From NCBI RefSeq assembly GCF_036014115.1, contig NZ_CP107913.1:6131501-6195500 (forward strand): a DNA stretch of 64,000 nucleotides, in the 5' to 3' direction. Position numbers and translations under genes: made by a program. Numbering within the stretch: position 1 is the first letter of the stretch; every line of letters starts with the position of its first letter. Below are positions 51,340 to 59,873 of the stretch, one piece after another. Below the pieces are notes generated by a model. It did not search any database, was not told where the DNA came from, and saw nothing but the letters and a program-made list of their open reading frames with translations. This DNA comes from Streptomyces sp. NBC_00448. GTDB taxonomy: Bacteria; Actinomycetota; Actinomycetes; Streptomycetales; Streptomycetaceae.

Positions 51340-51610
51340 GTCCACAGTGCCGCGACGCCGTGGCTTGTCGCTCCGTTCTCCCCCAGAGCTTTGCCTGGGT
51401 GGGGGTGCCCCCGGCGGAGCCAGGGGGAGTACCCCCACGCGCCCCTTGGGGGTGCCCTCCTTCCGCGGAGGAAGCCGCAGTTACTCAGGGGCGCGGGGAA
51501 CTGCGCGCTCAGCAGGCCACCGGCCCGTGGTCGGGAAACACGCCGGGACCGAGACGGTGCAGAGCCGAGGGGCGCGGGGAACTGCGCGACAAGCCACCCA
51601 CCGGCCGTAA
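51340..51610. repeat. Cluster of Streptomyces-type dispersed repeats
   Basis: AGGGGCGCGGGGAACTGCGC occurs at 51487 and 51568, 81 bases apart. TGGCTTGTCGC (51361-51371) faces its inverse GCGACAAGCCA near 51586. A Pro-type hairpin of GGGGGTGCCCCC stretches lies between. The whole 51259-51647 gap has no gene. The same element occurs inverted at 42850. Confidence 0.75.
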
Positions 51611-51647
51611 GGGCCCGGCGCCGACAGGACCGGGGCACCCGGGGGGT

Positions 51648-51845
51648 TCAGGCGAGGAGGAGCACTGCCGTGGTGGCCGCGGCGAGGAGGACCGTGCAGA
51701 GCGCGTAGCGCACGATGCGGCGGCGCCGTAGGAGGTGGCGGCCCCGCGCGGCGGCGCGCTCCGCGAGGTCGGAGGGCACCAGCGGGTGCGGGGTGTCGAG
51801 TTGCCGCCGCAACTCGTCCTCGCGCCGGTTCGGCGGCGCACTCAC
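51648..51845 (-). CDS. Tiny single-pass membrane protein coupled to a sigma-like gene
   Basis: A 65-residue protein: a charged N-terminal half (APPNRREDELRRQLDTPHPLVPSDLAERAA), an Arg-rich stretch (HLLRRRRIVR) and one membrane helix to the end (ALCTVLLAAATTAVLLLA). Its GTG start overlaps the stop of the sigma-like gene by 4 bases, so they are made together. The topology (cytoplasmic N-terminus, one helix, nothing outside) resembles a minimal membrane tether and could hold the sigma-like protein at the membrane. No anti-sigma zinc motif is visible. Confidence 0.75.
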   Translation of the reverse strand: MSAPPNRREDELRRQLDTPHPLVPSDLAERAAARGRHLLRRRRIVRYALCTVLLAAATTAVLLLA

Positions 51846-52390
51846 CGTCCGACCGCCGAGGCCGTACGGGACCGCGCGGCCCGGGGGCCGACCCGGGCCG
51901 GCCGGCTGCGCAGCCTCGCCCCGCTGTGCGCGGCGATCTCGCCGACCCGTTCGACCCCCATCCCGAGCAGCGCCGCGGTCTGCTCCTCCCCGATCCCCTC
52001 GAAGTACCGCATGGTGATGATGAGCCGCTCGCGCGCGGAGAGCCCGTCGAGGGCGCCGCCGCGGAGGCGGCGCCAGGGCCGGTAGGCGTACCGCACGAAC
52101 AGCTCGCTGCGCGCCCGGTCGTAGGGGTCGTCGCCGTCGAGCAGGTGCTGCCAGTCCGCGTAGAGGCGGGCGAGCGCATCGGTGAGCAGCCGCTCGGCGT
52201 CGGCCCGGTCGCCGGTGAGGAGAAGGGCGGAGTGCAGCAGCCGTCCGCCCGCGCCCGCGACGAACGCCGCGAACTCCGCGTCCCGGCGGGTCCCCGCGGC
52301 CGCCCGGCGCTGACGCCCTGGAGTGCGTCCTGGAGTGCTCCCTGGAGTCCCCACGCGGCCATGGGACGGCACGCGCGGGCCCGCGGTCAA
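51842..52390 (-). CDS. ECF-like sigma factor
   Basis: A protein of up to 182 residues. Region 2 is recognisable in RDAEFAAFVAGAGGRLLHSALLLTGDRADAERLLTDALARLYADWQHL, and region 4 in LSARERLIITMRYFEGIGEEQTAALLGMGVERVGEIAAHSGARL. The first 35 residues are Gly/Arg/Pro-rich. The start is uncertain: TTG 52390 opens the frame, and GTG codons follow at residues 7 and 12. The link between regions 2 and 4 is short. With the overlapping tiny membrane gene it may form a membrane-controlled sigma pair. Confidence 0.78.
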   Translation of the reverse strand: MTAGPRVPSHGRVGTPGSTPGRTPGRQRRAAAGTRRDAEFAAFVAGAGGRLLHSALLLTGDRADAERLLTDALARLYADWQHLLDGDDPYDRARSELFVRYAYRPWRRLRGGALDGLSARERLIITMRYFEGIGEEQTAALLGMGVERVGEIAAHSGARLRSRPARVGPRAARSRTASAVGR

Positions 52391-52445
52391 TACTCGTGCG
52401 TGACCCGGGTCACACCGGTTCGGTGGCGCCGGTGCGGGGGCGCGC

Positions 52446-52958
52446 TCAGCGGCCGACGATGTCCTCGCCGCGGTCCGGCTCGCCGCGCTGCCCGAACCCG
52501 GAGTGCCAGTCGGCCAGCGCGATGTTGAAGCGGCCCAGCAGCTCGGTGAACAGCTCCCGTTCCCGCGGCGACCAGTCCTCGGTCACCTTGGCCATCAACT
52601 CCCGCCGGGAGTCGCGTACTTCGCCCAGCCGGCCGCGGCCGCGCGGGGACAGCGCGAGGACGACCGCACGTCCGTCCTCGGGGTGGGAGGTGCGCTTGAC
52701 CAGGCCGGTGTCCACCAGCGGCGCGACCTGGCGGGTGACCGTGGAGGAGTCGATGCCCATCGCCTCGGCGAGTGCCTTGACGCCCATCGGGCCCTCGTGG
52801 TCGAGCCGGTTGAGCAGGAGGTAGGCGGCGCGGTCCATGGAGTTGCGGGCCCTGCCGACACCGCCGAGCCGGGTCTGCTCGGCGCGGCGGGCGAAGAGGG
52901 CGACCTGGTGCTGGAGGCTCTCAAGGAGTTCGGTCGAGGTCTCCGGAGGGTTGGACAT
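52446..52958 (-). CDS. MarR-family transcriptional regulator
   Basis: A 170-residue winged-helix repressor. The recognition region is GPMGVKALAEAMGIDSSTVTRQVAPLVDTGLVKRTSHPEDGRAVVLALSPRGR, the classic MarR segment including the wing DGRA. Helices at both ends form the dimer. It is divergent from ilvA across a 213-bp gap and could regulate itself or a distant target. Start at ATG 52958. Confidence 0.9.
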   Translation of the reverse strand: MSNPPETSTELLESLQHQVALFARRAEQTRLGGVGRARNSMDRAAYLLLNRLDHEGPMGVKALAEAMGIDSSTVTRQVAPLVDTGLVKRTSHPEDGRAVVLALSPRGRGRLGEVRDSRRELMAKVTEDWSPRERELFTELLGRFNIALADWHSGFGQRGEPDRGEDIVGR

Positions 52959-53171
52959 GACCTTGAAGCTCGCGTTCTGTCGGTCCGGTGGAGTACCGGT
53001 GAGGGTTCCGGTCGAAGGTGGGATGAGCGGGGGATGAGCGGGAGGTACGGCGCAGGTACGGCGGGAAGTTGGGAGAAGAGTACGCGGCCACGGTCACCGC
53101 GGGGAGCTTCTGCCGACTTCCCGGGCAAAGCGTTGGCCGGGATCGCGAGGTCGGACTGCGAGACTGGGCGC

Positions 53172-54392
53172 ATGGACAACAATCGGCTCCGGTCGATCAC
53201 CCTGGATGACGTGCGCGGAGCCCACAAGATGCTCTCCGGGGTCGCCCGGATCACCGCGATGGAGACCTCCCGCCACTTGTCGTCGCTGGTCGGGGCGCCG
53301 GTGCATCTCAAGTGCGAGAACCTCCAGCGCACCGGGTCGTTCAAGATCCGCGGCGCGTACGTGCGGATCGCCGGGCTGCGCCCGGAGGAGCGCGCGGCCG
53401 GCGTGGTGGCCGCCAGCGCCGGCAACCACGCGCAGGGCGTCGCGCTCGCCGCGTCGCTGCTCGGCGTGCGCTCGACGGTGTTCATGCCCATGGGCGCCCC
53501 GCTGCCCAAGGTGGCCGCGACCCGCGACTACGGCGCCGAGGTCCGGCTGCACGGCACGGTCGTCGACGAGACGCTGCGGGCGGCGATCGCGTACGCGGAG
53601 CGGACCGGCGCGGTGTTCATCCACCCCTTCGACCACCCGGACATCATCGCCGGGCAGGGCACGGTGGGCCTGGAGGTGCTGGAACAGTGCCCCGAGGTGC
53701 GGACCGTGGTGGTCGGCGTCGGCGGCGGCGGGCTGGTGGCGGGGATGGCGGTGGCGATCAAGGCGCTGCGGCCGGATGTGCGGGTCGTCGGGGTGCAGGC
53801 GGCGGGCGCGGCGGCGTATCCGCCCTCGCTCGCGGCGGGGCGGCCGATAGCGCTGGGCTCGGTGGCGACCATGGCGGACGGCATCATGGTCGGCCGGCCG
53901 GGCGACGTGCCGTTCGCGCTGGTCAAGGAGCTGGTCGACGACGTGGTGACGGTCTCCGAGGACGACCTGTCGTCGGCGCTGCTGCTGTGTCTGGAGCGGG
54001 CGAAGCTGGTGGTGGAGCCGGCCGGGGCCAGTTCGGTGGCGGCGCTGCTGGCGGCGCCGCGGTCCTTCGAGGGCCCGGTGGTGGCGGTGCTGTCGGGCGG
54101 GAACGTGGACCCGTTGCTGATGCAGCGCATCCTGCGGCACGGCATGTCGGCGGCCGGCCGCTACCTGTCGCTGCGGCTGCGGCTCACCGACCGCCCGGGC
54201 GCGCTGGCCGGGCTGTTGAGCACATTGTCAGAGGCGGATGCCAATGTGCTCGACATCAGCCATATGCGCACCGACCCGCGGCTCGGCCTCACCGAGGCGG
54301 AGGTCGAGGTGCACCTGGAGACGAAGGGGCCCGAGCACCGCGCGGTGGTCGCGACGGCCCTGGAGGACGCCGGTTACCGGGTGATCGGCTGA
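53172..54392 (+). CDS. ilvA: Threonine ammonia-lyase (threonine dehydratase)
   Basis: A 406-residue PLP enzyme that deaminates threonine to 2-oxobutanoate, the entry to isoleucine. The PLP Lys is Lys58 in TGSFKIRGAY; ASAGNHAQGVA, GVGGGGLVAGMA (phosphate-binding glycine loop) and VLSGGNVD follow. The C-terminal domain (about 330-406) is a single ACT-like regulatory domain (LRLTDRPGALAGLLSTL), which suggests amino-acid feedback. The start is ATG 53172; the frame upstream lacks family sequence. Length fits the short (catabolic-type with ACT) family. Confidence 0.92.
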   Translation: MDNNRLRSITLDDVRGAHKMLSGVARITAMETSRHLSSLVGAPVHLKCENLQRTGSFKIRGAYVRIAGLRPEERAAGVVAASAGNHAQGVALAASLLGVRSTVFMPMGAPLPKVAATRDYGAEVRLHGTVVDETLRAAIAYAERTGAVFIHPFDHPDIIAGQGTVGLEVLEQCPEVRTVVVGVGGGGLVAGMAVAIKALRPDVRVVGVQAAGAAAYPPSLAAGRPIALGSVATMADGIMVGRPGDVPFALVKELVDDVVTVSEDDLSSALLLCLERAKLVVEPAGASSVAALLAAPRSFEGPVVAVLSGGNVDPLLMQRILRHGMSAAGRYLSLRLRLTDRPGALAGLLSTLSEADANVLDISHMRTDPRLGLTEAEVEVHLETKGPEHRAVVATALEDAGYRVIG

Positions 54393-54436
54393 GCGGGCGG
54401 CGTGGCCCCGGGAAAACCGGGCCCCGGAAAAACCGG

Positions 54437-54465
54437 TTGACGCGATATATCGCGTCTGGCATGCT
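54437..54465 (+). promoter_or_regulatory. Exporter promoter with perfect 18-bp palindrome
   Basis: TTGACG (54437-54442) is 17 bp from CATGCT (54460-54465), a fair promoter. GACGCGATATATCGCGTC (54439-54456) is a perfect palindrome covering the -35 and spacer. The CGATATATCG core is unusual in this G+C-rich DNA and fits a repressor site for the exporter operon, 160 bases upstream of its start. Confidence 0.75.
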
Positions 54466-54623
54466 CGCGAACTATCGCGAAGACGCCCGTCGACCGATGA
54501 GTTCCGGTCGGGGCACCGGTCGAACGGGCGCGAGGCAGCGGGCCCGGCCGCGGGCACGCGGCTGCCGCCCCGGTACGCGTCCCGCGTACGCGCACACACG
54601 GATCACCGACGGGAGCGAAAGAC

Positions 54624-55697
54624 ATGGCGGGCGCCATCTACGCCGAAGGTCTGGTCAAGACCTTCGGAGACGTCAGAGCACTGGGGGGAGTGGATCTCGA
54701 CGTGCCGGAAGGCACCGTCCTCGGCCTGCTCGGGCCCAACGGCGCGGGGAAGACCACCGCCGTCCGTGTCCTGACCACCCTGCTCCGCCCCGACAGCGGC
54801 AAGGCCGTCGTCGCGGGCATCGACGTGCTCAAGCACCCGAACGAGGTCCGCCGGCACATCGGGCTGTCCGGCCAGTTCGCGGCCGTCGACGAGTACCTCA
54901 CCGGCCGCGAGAACCTGCAGATGGTCGCGCAGCTCTACCAGCTCGACGCGAAGCGGGCCAAGGCGCGCGCCGACGAACTGCTGGAGCGGTTCAACCTCGC
55001 CGACGCCGCCAACCGCGTCTCCAAGACCTACTCCGGCGGTATGCGCCGCCGGCTCGACCTGGCCGCCGCCCTCGTGGTCAGCCCGCCGGTGATGTTCATG
55101 GACGAACCCACCACCGGGCTCGACCCGCGCAACCGGCAGCAGTTGTGGGAGGTCATCCAGGAACTGGTGGCCGGCGGCACCACCTTGCTGCTCACCACGC
55201 AGTACCTGGAGGAGGCCGACCACCTCGCGCACGACATCTGCGTCATCGACCACGGTCTGGTGATCGCCCGCGGCACCTCCGACCAGCTCAAGGCGCAGAC
55301 CGGCGGCGAGCGGATCGAGGTCGTCGCCCACGACCAGGGCCGGATCGAGGACACCGTGGCCGTGCTGGTCCGGCACGGCAAGGGCGGCCGGGACGCCGTC
55401 ACCGTCGAGCAGCACACCCGCAAGGTCACCGTGCCGGTCGCCGGCGGCGCCAAGCTGCTGGCCGAGGTGATCCGCGACCTCGACGCCGAGAGCATCGAGA
55501 TCGACGACATCGGGCTGCGCCGCCCCACCCTCGACGACGTGTTCCTCTCCCTCACCGGGCACACCGCCGAGGAGTCCGAGGCGCAGGCCGCGGAGGCCGC
55601 CGACCGTGCCGGCTCCGACTCCGGCTCCGACTCCGGTTCGGGTTCCGGCTCCGGTGACGACCAGCAGGCCGCTTCGGCGAAGGAGAGCACGAAATGA
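54624..55697 (+). CDS. ABC exporter ATP-binding protein, DrrA type
   Basis: A 357-residue ATPase. Walker A is GPNGAGKTT (about 36-44), the Q-loop lies in GLSGQFAAVDEYLTGRENL, the signature is YSGGMRRRLD, Walker B is VMFMDEPTTGLD and the switch His is replaced in LLTTQYLEEADHLAHD by the Gln seen in DrrA drug exporters. The C-terminal DrrA regulatory domain (about 220-310) is present, followed by a Ser/Gly/Asp-rich tail. It overlaps the permease gene by 4 bases. Expulsion of a lipophilic drug or natural product is likely. Confidence 0.92.
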   Translation: MAGAIYAEGLVKTFGDVRALGGVDLDVPEGTVLGLLGPNGAGKTTAVRVLTTLLRPDSGKAVVAGIDVLKHPNEVRRHIGLSGQFAAVDEYLTGRENLQMVAQLYQLDAKRAKARADELLERFNLADAANRVSKTYSGGMRRRLDLAAALVVSPPVMFMDEPTTGLDPRNRQQLWEVIQELVAGGTTLLLTTQYLEEADHLAHDICVIDHGLVIARGTSDQLKAQTGGERIEVVAHDQGRIEDTVAVLVRHGKGGRDAVTVEQHTRKVTVPVAGGAKLLAEVIRDLDAESIEIDDIGLRRPTLDDVFLSLTGHTAEESEAQAAEAADRAGSDSGSDSGSGSGSGDDQQAASAKESTK

Positions 55698-56557
55698 GCG
55701 CCGTCACCGGCACCCCCGAGACCCCGCACGCCACCCTCGCGCCGACCCCGCGCGGCGGCGTGCTGGGCTCCCTGCACGACTCCCTGGTCGTCGCCAAGCG
55801 CAACCTGCTGCGGATGATGCGCATCCCCGAGGTCGTGATCTTCGGCCTGTTCCAGCCGATCATGTTCGTGGTGCTGTTCAGCTACGTCTTCGGCGGCTCG
55901 GTCGCCGTCGGCGGGTCGTCCAACGCCTCCGACTACCGCAACTTCCTGATGGCGGGCATCTTCGCGCAGACCGTCACCTTCGCCACCGCGGGCGCCGGCG
56001 CGGGCATCGCCGACGACATGCACAAGGGCCTGATCGACCGGTTCCGCTCGCTGCCGATGTCGCGCGGCGCGGTGCTCACCGGCCGTACCCTCGCCGACCT
56101 GGTGCAGACGGCGCTGACCGTGGTCGTCCTCGCCTGCGTCGGACTGCTGGTCGGCTGGCGCATCCACAACGGCGTGCCGAAGATGTTCGGGGCGTTCGCG
56201 CTCCTGCTGCTGCTCGGCTACGCCTTCTCCTGGATCGGCGCGCTGATCGGCCTGTCGGTGCGCACCCCCGAGGCGGCCACCTCCGGCGGCCTGGTCTGGC
56301 TCTTCCCGGTCACCTTCGTGTCCAACGCGTTCGTCTCCCCGGAGAACATGACGCCGTGGCTGCGGCACATCGCCGAGTGGAACCCGTTCAGCGCCACCGT
56401 CCAGGCGAGCCGCACGCTCTTCGGCAACCCGGGCGTGGTCAAGTCCTCGGCCTGGCCGATGGAGCACCCGGTGTGGGCCTCGCTGGCCTGGTCGGTGGTC
56501 ATCGTGGCGATCTTCCGCACCCTCGCGGTGCGCAAGTACCGCTCCGCGGCCTCCTAG
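55694..56557 (+). CDS. ABC-2 exporter permease, DrrB type
   Basis: A 287-residue membrane protein with six hydrophobic segments. After a polar 30-residue N-terminus, VVAKRNLLRMMRIPEVVIFGLFQPIMFVVLFSYVFGG starts the ABC-2 domain. SLPMSRGAVLTGRTLADLVQTAL is the coupling region, and NAFVSPENMTPWLRHIAEWNPFSATVQASRTLFGN is the conserved DrrB loop. It forms the channel for the DrrA-like ATPase encoded just upstream (ATGA overlap). Confidence 0.92.
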   Translation: MSAVTGTPETPHATLAPTPRGGVLGSLHDSLVVAKRNLLRMMRIPEVVIFGLFQPIMFVVLFSYVFGGSVAVGGSSNASDYRNFLMAGIFAQTVTFATAGAGAGIADDMHKGLIDRFRSLPMSRGAVLTGRTLADLVQTALTVVVLACVGLLVGWRIHNGVPKMFGAFALLLLLGYAFSWIGALIGLSVRTPEAATSGGLVWLFPVTFVSNAFVSPENMTPWLRHIAEWNPFSATVQASRTLFGNPGVVKSSAWPMEHPVWASLAWSVVIVAIFRTLAVRKYRSAAS

Positions 56558-56638
56558 CCGGGGCCGGTCCCTTTACGGGCCGTACGCAGGCCGTACGCGC
56601 GCCGGTGCGCCCGCGCCGGGGGCGTACGCCGTACACGT

Positions 56639-56676
56639 ACGCAGCCCCGGCCGTCACCCGACGGCCGGGGCTGCGT
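56639..56676. terminator. Bidirectional terminator between exporter and greA
   Basis: A perfect 16-bp stem (ACGCAGCCCCGGCCGT with its complement) and a 6-base loop lie between convergent genes. Confidence 0.9.
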
Positions 56677-56711
56677 CATGCGTGCCGCGAGGGCGGCGCC
56701 GCGCGGAGGGC

Positions 56712-57209
56712 TCAGCCCTGGTACGGCTTCACGTCGAGGACCTTCACCGCCGCCGTCTTGCCGTTCGGCAGCTCGTACGTGGCGTCCTCGCCCTTGCGCT
56801 TGCCGGCCACACCCCGGCCGAGCGGCGACTGCGGCGAGTACGTGTCGAGGTCGCTGCCGACCCCCTCGCGCGAGCCGAGCAGGAAGGTCAGCGTGTCGTC
56901 CGGGTCGCCGTCGAACGCGATGGTCACCACCATGCCGGGAGCCACCACGCCGTCGTCGGCCGGCGCCTCGCCGACCTTCGCGGTCTCCAGGATCTGGTTG
57001 AGCTGCCGGATGCGCAGCTCCAGCTTGCCCTGGTCCTCACGCGCCGCGTGGTAGCCGGCGTTCTCCTTGAGATCGCCTTCCTGACGGGCTTCCTCGATCT
57101 TGGCGACGATCTCGGCGCGGGCCGGACCAGACAGATGCTCCAGCTCGGCCTTGAGCTGGTCGTACGCCGCCTGGGTGAGCCAGGTGACGTTGTCGCTGGT
57201 CTGGGTCAC
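56712..57209 (-). CDS. greA: Transcription elongation factor GreA
   Basis: A 165-residue factor that rescues backtracked RNA polymerase. The N-terminal coiled coil (about 10-80) contains AEIVAKIEEARQEGDLKENAGYHAAREDQGKLELRIRQL, with the acidic tip residues DLKENA that reach the active site. The C-terminal FKBP-like domain (about 90-165) ends in KVLDVKPYQG and has YSPQSPLGRGVAGKRKGE. The start is GTG 57209 behind GAGGAG. Confidence 0.95.
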   Translation of the reverse strand: MTQTSDNVTWLTQAAYDQLKAELEHLSGPARAEIVAKIEEARQEGDLKENAGYHAAREDQGKLELRIRQLNQILETAKVGEAPADDGVVAPGMVVTIAFDGDPDDTLTFLLGSREGVGSDLDTYSPQSPLGRGVAGKRKGEDATYELPNGKTAAVKVLDVKPYQG

Positions 57210-57586
57210 AGGTGCTCCTCGTCGGTACTGTCATGCGGTGTGCGTATGCGTGTCCCTTTCCGGTGAACAAGTGCATTGCCAGCCGGTGCAGGGACGAAAC
57301 CACGAGCCTAACAATTCCTGACCGGCGAGGCGGCCTCGTCCTGCCGGTCCGCGGCCCCTCGGCGGCCGGCGGGCGGGTCCCGGGCGGGTCCCGGGCGGCT
57401 CCCGGGCGAGCGCCGGGCGGGGTCCCGAACGCGCCTCGAACGCGTTTCCGGGCCTCGTGGAGCCCTTCTGGCGCCCGCCGCTCGGCGCGGCCGACATGAG
57501 GCGGCGCCCCCGGCCGGGTGCGGGGAGATATGTCCCACATGCGGTTACATCGTGCGGAGCGACCGTACTGCGCGAAGGGTGGCAGC
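57210..57586. other. Divergent intergenic region with G+C-rich repeats
   Basis: A 377-bp gap. Around 57365-57425 a unit close to CGGGCGGGTCCC is repeated about four times. TAGGCT on the minus strand (57303-57308) could be a -10 for greA. No gene is seen. Confidence 0.45.
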
Positions 57587-58108
57587 GTGCCGGACAGCCC
57601 GAGCCGGGACACGGCTTACACGACCCTGGGCGTGCCGCGGCAGCGTCTGCTGTTCGGCGGCGTGTACGGGACGGTGCTCGCCAGCTCCCTCGCGTCCGCC
57701 CTCGACCACGACACCGGCCAGCCCAACCCCGGCTACGACGCGCTGTGGATTCTGCTGGCCGCGGTCACGGCGGCCGCGGCCCACGGTTACGCGCACACCA
57801 TCTCCCACTGGTCGGCCGGCGGCGGCAAGAAGGCCACCGTCGAGACGCTTCGGTCGATGCGGGACGAGTGGCCGCTGGTCGCCGCCGTGATCCCGACGCT
57901 GTTCGCGCTCCTGGGCGCGTCCGCCGGGTGGTGGAGCGAGAGCGGCGGCACCAGCGTCGTCCTGATCGTCAACACCGCGACGCTCTTCGGATGGGGGCTG
58001 TGGGCGGCCCGCGCGGCGGGTCAGGGCTGGGGGCCGTCCTGCCGAGTCGGCGGCGTGGACGTGCTGATCGGCCTGTTCATCGTGGGTGCGAACGTGCTCA
58101 GCCACTGA
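57587..58108 (+). CDS. Four-helix membrane protein of unknown function
   Basis: A 173-residue membrane protein with four helices (about 17-40, 55-75, 100-122, 128-148) and a last one near the C-terminus. HGYAHTISHWSAGGGKKATVETLRSMRDEWPLVAAVIPTLFAL lies between helices 2 and 3, with two His residues that could be functional. No family was recognised. The start is GTG 57587 behind AAGGGTGG; the upstream frame lacks a site. It is divergent from greA and convergent with the DUF4307 gene. Confidence 0.7.
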   Translation: MPDSPSRDTAYTTLGVPRQRLLFGGVYGTVLASSLASALDHDTGQPNPGYDALWILLAAVTAAAAHGYAHTISHWSAGGGKKATVETLRSMRDEWPLVAAVIPTLFALLGASAGWWSESGGTSVVLIVNTATLFGWGLWAARAAGQGWGPSCRVGGVDVLIGLFIVGANVLSH

Positions 58109-58168
58109 CGGAAGCGGGGCCGGGCGGCCGGCCCGGGGCCTGTCCTTCGGCCGTCCCCCGGCGGCTCG

Positions 58169-58597
58169 TCAGCTGTTCTTCGCGGTCTGGCAGCCCACGA
58201 GTTCGCCGGTGGTGCCCAGCGCCGTGGTGCGGAGCGTCACGATCGTGTCGACGTCCTTGGCGTGCTGCGTGATCCGTACGTCCTTGCGGCCGACCTCGTT
58301 GTGGTCGGTGTCCTGGGAGCGGACCGTGCAGATCGCGACGGTGCCGGCGCCCTTGTGGACTTCGAGGTGGATCTGCAGGGAGTGGGCGGTCACCGCCTTG
58401 AACGAGACGACCTGCGCGCTGATCTTGTTCCCGGTCAGCGAGTGCCAGGCGAAGTAGCCGATGCCGACCGCCAGGAGCGCGCCCAGCACGACCGCGGCCC
58501 TGCGCAGGGCGCGGTCCTTGCGGGCGTCCGCGTCCGGGCCGCCGCCGTAACGCCCTTCGGGCAGCGCGGGTGCCGGGCCAGGCTGCACGGCCGTCAT
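58169..58597 (-). CDS. DUF4307 membrane protein
   Basis: A 142-residue protein: a cytoplasmic Pro/Gly/Arg-rich N-terminus (about 1-32), one helix (RAAVVLGALLAVGIGYFAW) and an extracellular domain (about 55-142) with two Cys residues (AICTVRSQD and LVGCQTAKN) that may pair. It matches DUF4307 proteins, which are found next to mca in actinomycetes. The function is unknown. Start at ATG 58597. Confidence 0.82.
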   Translation of the reverse strand: MTAVQPGPAPALPEGRYGGGPDADARKDRALRRAAVVLGALLAVGIGYFAWHSLTGNKISAQVVSFKAVTAHSLQIHLEVHKGAGTVAICTVRSQDTDHNEVGRKDVRITQHAKDVDTIVTLRTTALGTTGELVGCQTAKNS

Positions 58598-58726
58598 GAT
58601 CGTCCTTCCGTCGGGGACCGCGGAATTATTCGCCCCCGTCTCCCGTCACTATAGGGAGGTTCCCCCGGGTGACTTCGGAGGGGGTTCGACACTGTTGTGA
58701 AGACCGGAGACCTAAGGAAGCCAGCC

Positions 58727-59599
58727 TTGACCGATCAGCTTCGACTGATGGCCGTGCACGCCCACCCCGACGACGAGTCGAGCAAGGGTGCGGCCACCAT
58801 GGCCAAGTACGTGTCAGAGGGGGTCGACGTGCTGGTGGCGACGTGCACCGGCGGCGAGCGCGGCTCCGTGCTCAACCCCAAGCTCCAGGGCGACGCCTAT
58901 ATCGAGGAGCACATCCACGAGGTCCGGGCCAAGGAGATGGACGAGGCCCGGCAGATCCTCGGCGTGAAGCAGGCGTGGCTCGGCTACGTGGACTCGGGGC
59001 TGCCCGAGGGCGACCCGCTGCCGCCGCTGCCCGAGGGCTGCTTCGGCCTGGAGGACGTGGACACCGCGGCCGGCGCGCTGGTGAAACTCATCCGCGAGTT
59101 CCGGCCGCAGGTGATCACCACCTACGACGAGAACGGCGGTTACCCGCACCCCGACCACATCATGACCCACAAGATCTCGGTGGTGGCGTTCGAGGCGGCG
59201 GGGGACCCCGAGCGCTACCCCGAGGCGGGCGAGCCCTGGACCCCCTCGAAGCTCTACTACAACCAGGGCTTCAACAAGGCCCGCACGCTCGCCCTGCACG
59301 AGGCGCTGCTCGCCCGCGGACTGGAGTCCCCGTACGCGGACTGGATCAAGCGGTTCGAGGAGTCCGACCGGCCCGAGCGCAACCTGACCACCCACGTGCC
59401 GTGCGGCGACTTCTTCGAGATCCGCGACAAGGCGCTGCTCGCCCACGCCACCCAGATCGACCCCGACGGCGGCTGGTTCCGGGTCCCGATGGACGTCCAG
59501 CGCGAGGTCTGGCCCACCGAGGACTACGAACTCGCCCGCTCCCGGGTGGACGTCTCCCTGCCCGAGGACGACCTGTTCGCGGGCGTTCGCGGGGCCTGA
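58727..59599 (+). CDS. mca: Mycothiol S-conjugate amidase
   Basis: A 290-residue zinc amidase of the LmbE/MshB family that cleaves mycothiol conjugates of toxins so that mercapturic acids can be exported. AHPDDESSKGAAT holds His13, Asp15/Asp16 and Glu17 for zinc and catalysis; TCTGGERGSVLNPKL and GGYPHPDHIMTH complete the zinc and active-site set. The start is set at TTG 58727 because AAGGAAG lies 6 bases upstream and the product matches family length; GTG 58697 is in frame but without a site. It marks the organism as a mycothiol user. Confidence 0.92.
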   Translation: MTDQLRLMAVHAHPDDESSKGAATMAKYVSEGVDVLVATCTGGERGSVLNPKLQGDAYIEEHIHEVRAKEMDEARQILGVKQAWLGYVDSGLPEGDPLPPLPEGCFGLEDVDTAAGALVKLIREFRPQVITTYDENGGYPHPDHIMTHKISVVAFEAAGDPERYPEAGEPWTPSKLYYNQGFNKARTLALHEALLARGLESPYADWIKRFEESDRPERNLTTHVPCGDFFEIRDKALLAHATQIDPDGGWFRVPMDVQREVWPTEDYELARSRVDVSLPEDDLFAGVRGA

Positions 59600-59628
59600 C
59601 CTCCGGGGCCTTGCGGGCCTGAGCAACA

Positions 59629-59856
59629 ATGGAGGGCGTGACTGACTACCACGCCCTCCACCAGCTTGTCCCGCTCGCCCAGGAGCTCGACAAGAACAAG
59701 GTGACCCCAGGGCTGCTCGGGTTCGTGGTCTTCGCCGTGATCGCGGTGGGCCTGTGGGCGCTGATGAAGAACATGAACAAGCAGATGAAGAAGATCGACT
59801 TCGAGGAGCAGCCGGCTCCCGACACGAAGCCGAAGATCCCGGCGGCGCGGGAGTAA
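59629..59856 (+). CDS. Small single-pass membrane protein downstream of mca
   Basis: A 75-residue protein: a polar N-terminus (about 1-27), one helix (LLGFVVFAVIAVGLWALM), then KNMNKQMKKIDFEEQPAPDTKPKIP. The basic stretch after the helix followed by an acidic Pro-rich tail is conserved in small actinomycete proteins next to mca (recollection). Start ATG 59629 or GTG 59638 (GGAGGG is too close to the latter). It lies 30 bases after mca and is probably co-transcribed. Function unknown. Confidence 0.78.
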   Translation: MEGVTDYHALHQLVPLAQELDKNKVTPGLLGFVVFAVIAVGLWALMKNMNKQMKKIDFEEQPAPDTKPKIPAARE

Positions 59857-59873
59857 CCGCGCGGCGGCCCCCG

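Noticed and set aside
58697..58726. GTG 58697 as start of mca
   Set aside because: There is no ribosome binding site before it, while AAGGAAG lies six bases before TTG 58727 and the shorter product fits the family.
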